A DNA stretch of 64,000 nucleotides from Shimia sp047124445 (GTDB lineage: Bacteria; Pseudomonadota; Alphaproteobacteria; Rhodobacterales; Rhodobacteraceae). Positions 18,994-29,992 of this stretch are shown in pieces (the first letter of the stretch is position 1; the number at the start of each line of letters is the position of its first letter). Below the pieces are notes generated by a model. That model made no database searches. It had not been told where the DNA came from and worked only from the letters and a program-made list of their open reading frames with translations. The DNA lies in contig NZ_CP138921.1 of assembly GCF_047124445.1 (NCBI RefSeq), positions 2,108,001 through 2,172,000 on the forward strand, given 5' to 3'. A program made the translations under genes and the position numbers.

Positions 18994-19644
18994 ATGGTGG
19001 AATGGATTCAATCCGACACGCTGATCAACTATGACGAGGCGCTCTCGTTCATGGAGGCGCGGGCAGAGGCCATTTCCAAAGGTGAGGCCGAAGAGTGCAT
19101 TTGGTTTTTGGAGCACCCTCCCCTTTACACCGCAGGCACCTCGGCCAAACCGGAAGACCTGACAGACCCGGACCGGTTTCCGGTCTTTGAAGCGAAACGC
19201 GGCGGGCAATACACCTATCACGGACCGGGACAGCGGGTTGTCTATGTGATGCTGGACCTCAACAAACGCGGCAAAGACATTCGCGCTTTTGTCAAAAACC
19301 TCGAAACCTGGGTGATTGCCACTTTGGCTGAATTCAGTTTGAAAGGGGAAATTCGCGACGGCCGCGTGGGCGTCTGGATTGCCCGCGACGACAAACCGCT
19401 GCAAGCCAACGGCAACAAAGCCGAAGACAAAATTGCTGCGATTGGAATTCGCCTGAAGAAATGGGTGAGCTTTCACGGCATTTCGATCAACGTCGAGCCA
19501 GACCTCACCCATTTTGATGGCATCGTGCCATGCGGCATCACCGAGCACGGTGTCACCTCCCTTGTTGATCTCGGATTACCGGTCACGATGGACAATGTGG
19601 ATGTGGCGCTCAAACGGCAGTTTGAAGCCGTCTTTGGCGGCTAA
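18994..19644 (+). CDS. lipB: Octanoyl-(acyl-carrier-protein):protein N-octanoyltransferase
   Basis: LipB moves an octanoyl group from ACP to lipoyl domains, the first step of lipoate synthesis. The 216-residue protein has the family signature GGQYTYHGPGQ at 70-80, the catalytic lysine K146 in EDKIAAIGI and the acyl-cysteine C180 in VPCGITEHGVTSL. I choose ATG 18994 (MVEWIQSDTL), which aligns with known LipB starts; the frame extends upstream to 18886 through sequence unlike LipB. It is monocistronic here, and lipA is not in the window. Confidence 0.96.
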   Translation: MVEWIQSDTLINYDEALSFMEARAEAISKGEAEECIWFLEHPPLYTAGTSAKPEDLTDPDRFPVFEAKRGGQYTYHGPGQRVVYVMLDLNKRGKDIRAFVKNLETWVIATLAEFSLKGEIRDGRVGVWIARDDKPLQANGNKAEDKIAAIGIRLKKWVSFHGISINVEPDLTHFDGIVPCGITEHGVTSLVDLGLPVTMDNVDVALKRQFEAVFGG

Positions 19645-19803
19645 TCAGACCACCAGTTCGCGCCTGAAAGCCGCAAAAGGCGACCTCACACAAACGGATT
19701 GTTAACCATCTCGGCTCTACTGTCGCGTTAAGGAATGCCGTCTGTGAAGCTGCCAACTTAGCGTGATCCTCACGCGACACAGGGCGTTCTTGGGGACAAG
19801 AAG

Positions 19804-20286
19804 GTGACACGCCTGATGCTGCTTCGAATTGTATTTACCTCCGCTTTTGTTGCGACTGCGTCTTTTTCCGGCGCCGCGATGGCCGAAGAAACGGCCACCA
19901 AAATGGACACATCTCTGCTTCAAGGTCTGGGCAACTTCGACACCGGTCTCGCGGGCACCTTGGCGCTGCCCGATTCAGAAGGCTCCTCTAGCCGCCTCGG
20001 CCTCTCTGGGTTGAGCCACACGGATAAGAGCTCAAAAAACACCCCCAGACGCTCTGTCAAAGACAGTATCCGTATTCAATTGGAAGACACCGCCATCTAT
20101 GGCATTTTCTCCGGCGGCAATCGGCCCGGTGCGACAGATGGTGCCGTTGGCCTGGGTTTGGAGCGCCCGCTCGACCGGGGCCTTGCGCTGAACCTGGAAC
20201 TGTTTCAGCCAACCAGCCGCGCAAAACGCTCCGGCTCTGACAGGGACAACACCAAAGCGGCGCTGAAACTTCTTTTCCGGTTCTGA
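19804..20286 (+). CDS. Exported protein of unknown function
   Basis: The protein has a clear Sec signal peptide cut near AMA-EE. The mature part of about 130 residues is rich in serine and glycine and ends in a beta-strand-like segment, ALKLLFRF, with a terminal phenylalanine as often seen in outer-membrane beta-barrel proteins. The start may be GTG 19804 or ATG 19816; an AAGAAGG site sits just before the GTG and suits the ATG better. I do not recognise a family. A periplasmic or outer-membrane location is inferred. Confidence 0.7.
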   Translation: MTRLMLLRIVFTSAFVATASFSGAAMAEETATKMDTSLLQGLGNFDTGLAGTLALPDSEGSSSRLGLSGLSHTDKSSKNTPRRSVKDSIRIQLEDTAIYGIFSGGNRPGATDGAVGLGLERPLDRGLALNLELFQPTSRAKRSGSDRDNTKAALKLLFRF

Positions 20287-20438
20287 GCCCCCCTTGCTCC
20301 AGCCGCGCCCGATCGTCGCGGATGCCGTCCAATGGTCCTATTTCCACGTAATTTGATTTGCACATCGCAATCCTTTGTCTGAAACTCCGGGCGAGGAAAT
20401 ACGCGTCAATTTTTTGAACATCTAACGAGGAATCTCTC

Positions 20439-20870
20439 ATGAAGTTTGTTGTTGCAGCAGCCACGGCGGCCCTACTCGTCGCTTCGCCCGCCACTGCAGA
20501 AGGCGACGTTGAGGCCGGTGAAAAGGGCTTCAAAAAATGCAAGGCTTGCCACTCTGTTGTGAACCCAGAGGGCAACGTTTTGTACAAAGGTGGCAAAACT
20601 GGCCCGAACCTGTACGGCATCGTGGGGCGCGGTGTGGCCGCAGAAGACTTTAAATACGGCGCAGGTCTGCTGGAAGCCAAAGAGGCTGGCGCGGTTTGGA
20701 CCGAAGAAATGTTGGTGGCCTATGTAACGGATCCCAAAGCCTGGCTGAAAGACAACGGTTACGCCACGAAGTCCAAAATGTCCTTCAAACTGAAGAAGGG
20801 CGGCGAAGACGTGTTCGCATATCTCGCATCTCTGTCTCCAGCGATGGAAGCGGAAGAGAAGTCCGAGTAA
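20439..20870 (+). CDS. Class I cytochrome c (cytochrome c2-like)
   Basis: The 143-residue precursor has a 20-residue Sec signal peptide (cut after ATA) and one haem c site, C34-K-A-C37-H38, with the distal ligand M114 in KSKMSFKL. The spacing matches alphaproteobacterial cytochrome c2 or c-550, periplasmic electron carriers between the bc1 complex and terminal oxidases. The cytochrome aa3 subunit encoded at 33.6 kb could be its acceptor. It is a single gene with AACGAGGAA before the ATG, followed by a bidirectional terminator. Confidence 0.93.
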   Translation: MKFVVAAATAALLVASPATAEGDVEAGEKGFKKCKACHSVVNPEGNVLYKGGKTGPNLYGIVGRGVAAEDFKYGAGLLEAKEAGAVWTEEMLVAYVTDPKAWLKDNGYATKSKMSFKLKKGGEDVFAYLASLSPAMEAEEKSE

Positions 20871-20893
20871 GACTTTCACCACGGACGAAAAAG

Positions 20894-20930
20894 AGCCCCA
20901 TGCAGCACAAACTGCATGGGGCTTTTCTTT
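20894..20930. terminator. Bidirectional terminator between cytochrome c and pyc
   Basis: AGCCCCATGCAG pairs with CTGCATGGGGCT in a perfect 12-bp stem with a 6-nt loop. TTTCTTTT follows on the plus strand and CTTTTTC on the minus strand, serving both convergent genes. Confidence 0.92.
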
Positions 20931-20966
20931 TGGGGAGAGGCGCGCCCTAGGCAGGGCGCGACAGCG

Positions 20967-23900
20967 TTATTCCAGCTCGATCAACAAATCCTTGGCGTCG
21001 ATCTGTCCACCCGGCGTTGTGTGCACAGCCTTCACAACCGCATCACGCTCGGCATGGATGCCTGTTTCCATTTTCATGGCTTCGATGGTCAGCAGCAGAT
21101 CGCCTTCTTTGACCTCGGCACCTGCGGCAACGGCCACAGAGGCCACCACGCCCGGCATTGGCGCACCAATGTGGTTAGGGTTGCCAACCTCGGCTTTTGG
21201 ACGGGCTGCTGTTGCGGATTTTACCAGGCGGTTGGGTACACGGATCACACGCGGTTGACCGTTGAGTTCGAAGAAGACTTTGACTTCGCCGTTCTCGTCG
21301 GTTTCACCAATCGCTTGCAGGCGAATTTCCAGAGTTTTGCCCGGATCGATCTCTGCGGTGATTTCTTCGCCCGGCTCCATACCATAGAAGAACGTCTTGG
21401 TCGGCAGAGCACGCACCGGACCGTATTGGCGGTGACGCCCCATGTAATCGAGGAAGACTTTGGGATACATCAGGTAGCCGTTCAGATCCTCATCATCGAC
21501 CTCAAATCCTTCGAGCTGTGCAGAGACTTCGGCGCGGGTTTCTTCCAGATCGATGGGCTTGAGGTGTTTGCCCGGACGTTCCAGATTAGGCTTTTCGCCT
21601 TTGAGCACCTTGTCGATGATCGCGGACGGGAAGCCACCATGTGGCTGCCCCAGATTGCCGCGCATCATGTCCACTACAGAGTCCGGGAAAGCCAGATCAG
21701 TCTTTGGATCCTCAACCTCTTCGCGGCTCAGCCCTTGAGACACCATCATCAGTGCCATGTCGCCCACAACTTTCGACGACGGCGTCACTTTCACGATATC
21801 CCCAAACATCTGGTTCACGTCCGCGTAGGTCTGGGCGACCTCATGCCAGCGCTCTTCCAGACCAAGGCTGCGTGCCTGTGCCTTGAGGTTGGTGAACTGA
21901 CCACCGGGCATCTCATGCAGATAAACCTCGGATGCAGGAGCCGCGAGACCGCTTTCAAAGGCGGTGTATTGCGCCCGCACACCTTCCCAGTAATCACTCA
22001 CTTCGCGTACAGACTTGATGTCCAAGCCGGTGTCACGATCAGTGTTGCGTGTGGCCTCAACAATGGAGCCAAGGCATGGCTGCGAAGTCCCACCGGAGAA
22101 GGCGTCCATGGCTGCGTCGACGGCATCCACGCCAGCGTCCGCGGCTGCCAGAATGGTCGCCCCGGCAATGCCGGAGGTGTCATGTGTGTGGAAATGGATT
22201 GGCAGACCAACCTCTTCTTTCAGCGCCTTGACCAAGACACGTGCAGACGCTGGCTTCAGCAGACCCGCCATATCCTTCAGGCCCAGCACATGCGCACCGG
22301 CGGCCTCAAGTTCCTTGGCCATGGAGACATAGTAGTTCACGTCGTACTTGGCGCGGTTCGGATCAAGAATGTCACCAGTATAGCAGATGGTGCCTTCACA
22401 GACCTTGCCACTCTCGACAACCGCATCCATCGCAACGCGCATGTTCTCAACCCAGTTCAGGCTGTCAAACACGCGGAACACATCCACACCGGTTTCAGCG
22501 GCTTGTTTCACAAAAGCCTGCACCACGTTGTCCGGATAGTTGGTGTAGCCCACACCGTTTGAGGCGCGCAGCAGCATCTGCGTCATGACATTTGGCATCG
22601 CGGCACGCAGATCGCGCAAACGCTGCCATGGGCATTCCTGCAGGAAGCGATAAGCCACATCAAAGGTCGCGCCGCCCCAGCATTCCACAGAGAACAGATC
22701 AGACAGATTGGCCGCATACGACGGCGCCACTTTGATCATGTCAATGGACCGCATGCGGGTCGCCAGTAGGGACTGGTGACCGTCGCGCATGGTGGTGTCG
22801 GTCAGAAGCAACTTCTTCTGAGCCTTCATCCAGTCAGCTACGGCCTCTGCGCCCTGCTCTTCCAACAGGTTCCGGGTTCCTGGCTTGATTTCGCCATGCT
22901 TGGCAGGGGGCACCGGAGCTTTCAGATCGGCGGCAGGCGCCGGACGATCCGTCGTTTCCGGATGACCGTTCACCGAGATGTCCGCGATATAGGTCAACAC
23001 CTTGGTGCCCCGATCGCGACGCTTCTCGAAGTTAAACAGCTCCTCGGTCTCATCAATAAACTTGGTGGTGTATTGATTGTTGAGGAACGTCGGGTGCTTC
23101 AGCAGGTTTTCCACAAACGCAATGTTGGTGGATACACCGCGGACGCGGAACTCACGCAAAGCGCGGTCCATGCGGGCAATCGCCTTTTCCGGGGTTGGCG
23201 CCCATGCCGTCACTTTGGTCAGCAGCGAGTCATAGTAGCGCGTGATCACACCACCAGCGTAAGCCGTGCCGCCATCAAGACGGATCCCCATTCCAGTCGC
23301 GGAGCGGTACGCGGTAATGCGGCCATAGTCCGGGATGAAGTTGTTTTGTGGATCTTCCGTGGTCACACGAGTTTGCAGCGCGTGGCCATTCAGGCGAATA
23401 TCATACTGGCTGGATTTGCCAGTTGCCTCCGCCAGAGATTTGCCTTCGGCAATCAGGATTTGCGCCTGAACAATATCGATACCCGTGACCTCTTCAGTCA
23501 CGGTGTGCTCCACCTGAACGCGCGGGTTCACTTCGATGAAGTAGAACTTGCCGCTTTCCATATCCATCAGGAACTCAACGGTGCCGGCACACTCGTAGTT
23601 CACATGGGCACAGATTTTGCGGCCCAGTTCACAGATTTCTTCACGCTGCGCTTCAGACAGATAGGGCGCAGGTGCACGCTCCACGACTTTCTGGTTGCGG
23701 CGCTGAACCGAGCAATCCCGCTCATACAGGTGATAGATGTTGCCCTTGGTGTCCCCAAGAATTTGCACTTCCACGTGGCGCGCGCGGATGATCATCTTCT
23801 CGAGATAACCTTCGCCGTTACCAAAAGCGGCCTCGGCTTCGCGACGGCCTTCGAGCACCTTCTCTTCGAGCTCATCCTCGCCAAAAATTGGCCGCATGCC

Positions 23901-24407
23901 ACGTCCGCCGCCGCCCCAGGAGGCTTTCAGCATCAGCGGGTAGCCAATTTCCGCAGCTTCTTTCTTAATGGCGTCCATATCGTCGCCAAGCACTTCGGTT
24001 GCGGGAATGACCGGCACACCAGCTTCGATTGCCACCTTGCGGGCAGACGCTTTGTCGCCCAGCGCGCGCATGGTTGCCGCTTTTGGCCCAATAAAGGTGA
24101 TGCCGTTTGCCGCGCAGGCGTCGACAAAATCCGGATTCTCAGACAGCAGCCCGTAGCCCGGGTGGATCGCGTCAGCACCGCACTCTTTGGCCACGCGAAT
24201 GATTTCATCAATGCTCAGATAGGCAGCAACCGGGCCCATTCCTTCACCGATGCGGTAAGCTTCATCCGCTTTGAAGCGATGAAGACCAAGTTTGTCTTCC
24301 TCCGCAAAGACCGCCACGGTCTTCTTACCCATCTCGTTTGCGGCCCGCATCACGCGGATCGCAATCTCGCCACGGTTGGCTACTAGGATTTTGGAAAATT
24401 CAGGCAT
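20967..24407 (-). CDS. pyc: Pyruvate carboxylase
   Basis: The 1146-residue single-chain enzyme makes oxaloacetate from pyruvate, bicarbonate and ATP. Domains in order: biotin carboxylase (1 to about 450) with KILVANRGEIAIRV and the ATP-grasp glycine loop SWGGGGRGM; carboxyltransferase (from about 530) with TTMRDGHQSL and the HTHD metal motif; and the biotin carrier domain with K1112 in EAMKMETG. The start is ATG 24407 (MPEFSKILV); an ATG 8 codons upstream is possible. This is the main anaplerotic enzyme of roseobacters using the Entner-Doudoroff route. Confidence 0.97.
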   Translation of the reverse strand: MPEFSKILVANRGEIAIRVMRAANEMGKKTVAVFAEEDKLGLHRFKADEAYRIGEGMGPVAAYLSIDEIIRVAKECGADAIHPGYGLLSENPDFVDACAANGITFIGPKAATMRALGDKASARKVAIEAGVPVIPATEVLGDDMDAIKKEAAEIGYPLMLKASWGGGGRGMRPIFGEDELEEKVLEGRREAEAAFGNGEGYLEKMIIRARHVEVQILGDTKGNIYHLYERDCSVQRRNQKVVERAPAPYLSEAQREEICELGRKICAHVNYECAGTVEFLMDMESGKFYFIEVNPRVQVEHTVTEEVTGIDIVQAQILIAEGKSLAEATGKSSQYDIRLNGHALQTRVTTEDPQNNFIPDYGRITAYRSATGMGIRLDGGTAYAGGVITRYYDSLLTKVTAWAPTPEKAIARMDRALREFRVRGVSTNIAFVENLLKHPTFLNNQYTTKFIDETEELFNFEKRRDRGTKVLTYIADISVNGHPETTDRPAPAADLKAPVPPAKHGEIKPGTRNLLEEQGAEAVADWMKAQKKLLLTDTTMRDGHQSLLATRMRSIDMIKVAPSYAANLSDLFSVECWGGATFDVAYRFLQECPWQRLRDLRAAMPNVMTQMLLRASNGVGYTNYPDNVVQAFVKQAAETGVDVFRVFDSLNWVENMRVAMDAVVESGKVCEGTICYTGDILDPNRAKYDVNYYVSMAKELEAAGAHVLGLKDMAGLLKPASARVLVKALKEEVGLPIHFHTHDTSGIAGATILAAADAGVDAVDAAMDAFSGGTSQPCLGSIVEATRNTDRDTGLDIKSVREVSDYWEGVRAQYTAFESGLAAPASEVYLHEMPGGQFTNLKAQARSLGLEERWHEVAQTYADVNQMFGDIVKVTPSSKVVGDMALMMVSQGLSREEVEDPKTDLAFPDSVVDMMRGNLGQPHGGFPSAIIDKVLKGEKPNLERPGKHLKPIDLEETRAEVSAQLEGFEVDDEDLNGYLMYPKVFLDYMGRHRQYGPVRALPTKTFFYGMEPGEEITAEIDPGKTLEIRLQAIGETDENGEVKVFFELNGQPRVIRVPNRLVKSATAARPKAEVGNPNHIGAPMPGVVASVAVAAGAEVKEGDLLLTIEAMKMETGIHAERDAVVKAVHTTPGGQIDAKDLLIELE

Positions 24408-24533
24408 CGGCAGGCGTCCCCTCTTTGGCACTGTCGGTGTTTGGACGAATTGCTACAAGCATGCCGCATCGCAGCGCAATACCCACAGACCCTGATTCTG
24501 AAATATTTCCGTTACATTTTGTACTCGAGTTGT

Positions 24534-24590
24534 TTCCGAACGGAATAAAACTACCGTGAACGGCGATTTTGCGCAGTTGCATTGCGCAAA
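24534..24590. promoter_or_regulatory. Two inverted repeats between pyc and the exported rhodanese gene
   Basis: TTCCG-AA-CGGAA (24534-24545) and TTTGCGCA-N7-TGCGCAAA (24568-24590) lie in the divergent 226-bp gap. The second resembles the TTTGC/GCAAA-type sites of short-chain acyl-CoA regulators of the RamB/PccR family. That assignment is a guess from pattern only. Confidence 0.4.
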
Positions 24591-24633
24591 GTCTCTCTCC
24601 ATGTGCGTAACAATCAAAACATGGAAAGTAAAA

Positions 24634-25095
24634 ATGCTGACCCGTCGTCGCTTCTCTTTTGCCCTTTGTGCACTCTCTTTGATCCCAGTTGGCGCGCTCG
24701 CGAACTCCACTACGCTCACAGCGCAAGAGGCGTACTCCCAAATGCAATCTGGCGAGCTCATCCTGATTGACGTGCGCACGCCTCAAGAGTGGCAAGAGAG
24801 CGGTGTGGCTGAAGGAGCTTGGCTTCTGGACATGCGCGAGCCCGACTTTGGCCGTTGGATCATGGCGGTTCTGGAGCGTAATCCCAACCACCAGGTCGCC
24901 GTGATTTGTCGAAGCGGCAACCGCAGCGGCCGATTGATGGGCCTTTTTGCGCAAAACGGCATTGATGGGACGTTGGACGTGACCGAAGGCATGCTGGGAG
25001 GCCCGCGCGGCAAAGGATGGATCCCATCCGGCCTCCCAACAGTCAGTGCTCAAACGGCGTTTGAAGCCATGCCCAAAGACCTGACCACAAAATAG
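24634..25095 (+). CDS. Exported rhodanese-like protein
   Basis: The protein from ATG 24634 (153 residues) starts MLTRRRFSFALCALSLIPVG, a signal peptide with a possible Tat-like arginine cluster cut after ALA. A single rhodanese domain follows, with the active-site loop I-C92-RSGNRSG, matching sulfurtransferases that carry a persulfide. Periplasmic rhodaneses are implicated in sulfur transfer or detoxification; the acceptor is unknown. The frame is open upstream to 24556, but those residues would precede the signal peptide. It is divergent from pyc across a gap holding two inverted repeats. Confidence 0.85.
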   Translation: MLTRRRFSFALCALSLIPVGALANSTTLTAQEAYSQMQSGELILIDVRTPQEWQESGVAEGAWLLDMREPDFGRWIMAVLERNPNHQVAVICRSGNRSGRLMGLFAQNGIDGTLDVTEGMLGGPRGKGWIPSGLPTVSAQTAFEAMPKDLTTK

Positions 25096-25099
25096 ACGA

Positions 25100-26236
25100 T
25101 CAGTAAGGACGCAGCTTGTTTGGCACCTCTTTCAGGTTTTCCAAGCCAAGCTGCCCCATGTTGGCTTTCAGGTCCTGTTTGAGAATGTCCACAAGATGCA
25201 CGGGGCCTTCGGAGCCCAAAGCGGCAAGCGCATAGTGAAACGGACGCCCCATCATCACAAAATTCGCCCCCAAGGCTAGCGCGCGCAGGATATCAAGACC
25301 GGTTTCAAAACCGCTATCGACGATCAAGGGCAGCGCAGTGGCCCCGCGGATTTTGGGCAGCACTTCAATGGGAGCCGGCGCCGCATCAAATTGACGGCCT
25401 GCGTGATTGGACAACCACAGCGCATCGACGCGCATGGCCTCAAGCTTTGCACAGTCTTCTCTGCGTAGCACGCCTTTAACAACCAAGGCGCCCTGCCAAT
25501 TGTCACGTAGCCATTGCACGTAGTCCCAATCCGGGGAGGTGCGCAGCAAGTAGCCTGCGTGGGCGGTGGAACTTAAACCAGACACCTGCCCCGCATAATC
25601 GTCGATCAACTTCATGCGCGGCATACCCGCCCGCGCCGTCGCCAAGGCCCAAGCTGGCCGCATGGCCACCTGCGCCAACAAACGCGGCGTGAGTTTCGGC
25701 GGGGTTGTCAGACCGGACCGCACTTGCCGCTCTCGGCGACTGGCTGTGGGCACATCAACCGTTAGCACCAAGGTGGTGAACCCAGCCGTTTTCACGCGTT
25801 TTATAAGGTCCTTTCGGATCTCCTCATCGCGTGGCGGATAAAGCTGAAACCACCCGTTTTGTCCAATATGCGGTGCAAGGTCTTCCGGTGTTTGCGTCGC
25901 AACCGTGCTGAGCGAGTAAGGTATATTGGCGGACACCGCCGCCTGCGCCAACGTCCGCTCCGCCCCGGGCCAGATCAGCCCAGACATGCCCACCGGCGCA
26001 ATTCCGACTGGAATGTCATAGGCTTGCCCTAAGAAAGATGTCGTGACATCCGGCGACAGTTCACCATGTAAAATGGACGGTTCAAACAGAATCTCATCCA
26101 GTTTCTGCCGGTTGCGCGCCTTGGTCCTCTCCTGGCCTGTAGCACTGTCCAAATACTCCCAAACAAACTTGGGAATGCGCTTTTGCGCGCGGGTGCGCAG
26201 GTCACTTAAGGCGGGGTATCGGGCGTGCAAATCCAT
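25100..26236 (-). CDS. FMN-dependent alpha-hydroxy-acid dehydrogenase (LldD-like)
   Basis: The 378-residue enzyme belongs to the L-lactate dehydrogenase/glycolate oxidase family. The N-terminal FVWEYLDSATG, the substrate arginine and tyrosine motifs, LVLTVDVPTASRRER and the catalytic histidine loop LSNHAGRQFD (near residue 280) are present, as is the FMN phosphate loop VDSGFETGLDILRALALGA. It would oxidise L-lactate or a similar 2-hydroxy acid and feed electrons to the quinone pool or oxygen. Which substrate cannot be told. It is transcribed alone, convergent with the rhodanese and divergent from the helicase. Confidence 0.92.
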   Translation of the reverse strand: MDLHARYPALSDLRTRAQKRIPKFVWEYLDSATGQERTKARNRQKLDEILFEPSILHGELSPDVTTSFLGQAYDIPVGIAPVGMSGLIWPGAERTLAQAAVSANIPYSLSTVATQTPEDLAPHIGQNGWFQLYPPRDEEIRKDLIKRVKTAGFTTLVLTVDVPTASRRERQVRSGLTTPPKLTPRLLAQVAMRPAWALATARAGMPRMKLIDDYAGQVSGLSSTAHAGYLLRTSPDWDYVQWLRDNWQGALVVKGVLRREDCAKLEAMRVDALWLSNHAGRQFDAAPAPIEVLPKIRGATALPLIVDSGFETGLDILRALALGANFVMMGRPFHYALAALGSEGPVHLVDILKQDLKANMGQLGLENLKEVPNKLRPY

Positions 26237-26306
26237 GTGCCGACCGTCATATGCCGCACAAAAAATGTCCAGCGCGACTTGCTTTTTGGACGCTCAACCA
26301 TCAATG

Positions 26307-26321
26307 GAACATAAGAAGAAC
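26307..26321. promoter_or_regulatory. LexA (SOS) box upstream of the UvrD-type helicase
   Basis: GAAC-ATAAGAA-GAAC is the reverse complement of the alphaproteobacterial LexA direct repeat GTTC-N7-GTTC. It ends 40 bp before the helicase ATG at 26362. Its AT-rich spacer and position make it a convincing SOS operator. Confidence 0.7.
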
Positions 26322-26361
26322 AGGCTTTTGCCTGTCCAAGGTTTGCGATAGGGTGACGTCC

Positions 26362-28803
<2,442 letters not shown>

Positions 28804-28881
28804 CCCCACGTTTGTGATCCGCCGCGCGGTTGACAGCCAACACCACCCTGCGTTGAGGTGAGGTCCAGACAGGAGGACCTC

Positions 28882-29511
28882 ATGATTTTCTACGATTGCG
28901 CAACAGCGCCCAGCCCGCGACGGGCCCGGATGTTTATTGCCGAAAAAGGGTTGGAGATTGAAACGCGGCAGGTGGACCTGCGCAATGACGGCCACCGGGC
29001 ATCGGAGTTTCTGGCGCTGAATCAACACGGTACGGTGCCTGTTCTAACGACGGACGAGGGGCTGAACCTGACCGAGAACATCGCGATTGCAGGCTACCTA
29101 GAGGCGATGCACCCCAAACCGCCATTGATGGGCACAACGCCGGATGAAAAAGGCGCGGTGCTGATGTGGAATGCGATCTGCGAATTTCATGGCGGCATGT
29201 CGATTGCCGAAGCGCTGCGCAATGCCTCCCCCGCCCTAAAAGGCCGCGCGCTGCCTGGGGCCGTCAACTATGAGCAAATTCCAGAGCTGGCTGAGCGGGG
29301 CGCCAAACGCCTGCAATTGTTCTATGCCACGTTGGAAAACCGCCTACAGGACAGCCCTTGGCTGGCTGGGGACAGTTTCACCATGGCGGACATCACCGGC
29401 TACGTGTTCTGCGACTTTGCACGGATTGTGAAGATGACACCGCCGGAGGACAACACCGCGACGCAGGCGTGGCTTGCCAAAATTGCGGCCCGCCCCAGCG
29501 CACAGGCGTAA
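28882..29511 (+). CDS. Glutathione S-transferase family protein
   Basis: The 209-residue cytosolic protein has an N-terminal thioredoxin-like domain with FYDCATAPSPRRARMF and the cis-proline motif GTVPVL, then TENIAIAGYL for glutathione binding. The all-helical C-terminal domain has the capping motif FTMADITGYVF. AGGAGG at 28871-28876 fixes the ATG at 28882. The class is unclear; the cysteine at residue 6 may replace the usual serine or tyrosine. It is a single gene sharing a bidirectional terminator with the convergent RNA array. Confidence 0.9.
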   Translation: MIFYDCATAPSPRRARMFIAEKGLEIETRQVDLRNDGHRASEFLALNQHGTVPVLTTDEGLNLTENIAIAGYLEAMHPKPPLMGTTPDEKGAVLMWNAICEFHGGMSIAEALRNASPALKGRALPGAVNYEQIPELAERGAKRLQLFYATLENRLQDSPWLAGDSFTMADITGYVFCDFARIVKMTPPEDNTATQAWLAKIAARPSAQA

Positions 29512-29530
29512 GGCAAAACAAACGTGAGAA

Positions 29531-29556
29531 AAGGCGCTCTTCGGAGCGTCTTTTTT
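29531..29556. terminator. Bidirectional terminator between GST gene and CcsR array
   Basis: AAGGCGCTC pairs with GAGCGTCTT (one G-T pair) around a TTCG tetraloop. TTTTG follows on the plus strand; on the minus strand the helix is followed by TTCTC. It ends both the GST transcript and the RNA array. Confidence 0.85.
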
Positions 29557-29590
29557 GTTGCGCATCAGGGATTTGAAGAGAGAAGGCAGC

Positions 29591-29663
29591 GGCGACATCA
29601 GGGAGGAGGAGAGATGTCGCCGCGCTTCACACAAAACGCTCAGGGAGGAGGAGAGAGCGTCTT
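29591..29663 (-). ncRNA. CcsR-like anti-Shine-Dalgarno small RNA, unit 4
   Basis: On the minus strand two hairpins (29633-29663 and 29591-29621) are 11 nt apart. Each loop is the 13-mer UCUCCUCCUCCCU. The second stem is a perfect 9 bp (GGCGACATC with GATGTCGCC in plus-strand letters). CCUCCU in the loop mimics the 16S rRNA anti-Shine-Dalgarno end and could pair with ribosome binding sites. It is the last unit before the terminator. Confidence 0.85.
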
Positions 29664-29700
29664 GATATCGGTGACCCCGCGACGGGATCGAATTTCGAGT

Positions 29701-29778
29701 GCGACGGTGCCAGGGAGGAGGAGAGGCACCGTCGCTCTAGTTACAAGCGCCCTCAGGGAGGAGGAGAGAGGGCTCTTG
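29701..29778 (-). ncRNA. CcsR-like anti-Shine-Dalgarno small RNA, unit 3
   Basis: Hairpins at 29744-29778 (11-position stem, one mismatch) and 29701-29735 (perfect 11 bp) each expose the same 13-nt UCUCCUCCUCCCU loop. The stem sequences differ from the other units while pairing is kept, which is strong evidence for conserved RNA structure. The linker to the next unit contains a small extra stem (CCCG/CGGG). Confidence 0.87.
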
Positions 29779-29809
29779 ATACCGTTGGGCCTTTGGGCCC
29801 GAATTTGGT

Positions 29810-29884
29810 GCGACGACACCAGGGAGGAGGAGAGGTGCCGTCGCTATGTTCAAGCGCTCCAGGGAGGAGGAGAGGAGCAGCTTG
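29810..29884 (-). ncRNA. CcsR-like anti-Shine-Dalgarno small RNA, unit 2
   Basis: Hairpins at 29851-29884 (stem with one bulged base) and 29810-29844 (11 positions, one A-C mismatch) carry the same 13-nt CU-rich loop. A small hairpin (GGGCC/GGCCC) lies in the following linker, 29785-29800. Size and two-hairpin design match the roughly 70-nt CcsR RNAs of Rhodobacter. Confidence 0.87.
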
Positions 29885-29918
29885 AGCTCGTTGGACCGTT
29901 CTGGTCCTGTGTTCGCTA

Positions 29919-29986
29919 CGACGACACCAGGGAGGAGGAGAGGTATCGTCGCAGTAGTGGAAGGCCTGAGGGAGGAGCGGCCTTCC
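29919..29986 (-). ncRNA. CcsR-like anti-Shine-Dalgarno small RNA, unit 1
   Basis: This unit begins 6 nt after the DUF1127 stop codon. The first hairpin (29959-29986) has a perfect 8-bp stem, GGAAGGCC/GGCCTTCC, and a shortened loop, GCUCCUCCCUCA. The second (29919-29951) has the standard 13-nt loop. The unit is probably processed from the DUF1127 transcript, as known for CcsR RNAs downstream of CcaF1 in Rhodobacter sphaeroides. Confidence 0.85.
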
Positions 29987-29992
29987 GAATTC

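Noticed and set aside
20916..24386. Two plus-strand frames of 548 and 536 codons
   Set aside because: Both are antisense to pyruvate carboxylase, whose domains are complete on the minus strand.
29591..29986. Could the regular hairpin array be a CRISPR?
   Set aside because: Repeats are 13-nt loops inside differing stems, spacers are not uniform and there are no cas genes.
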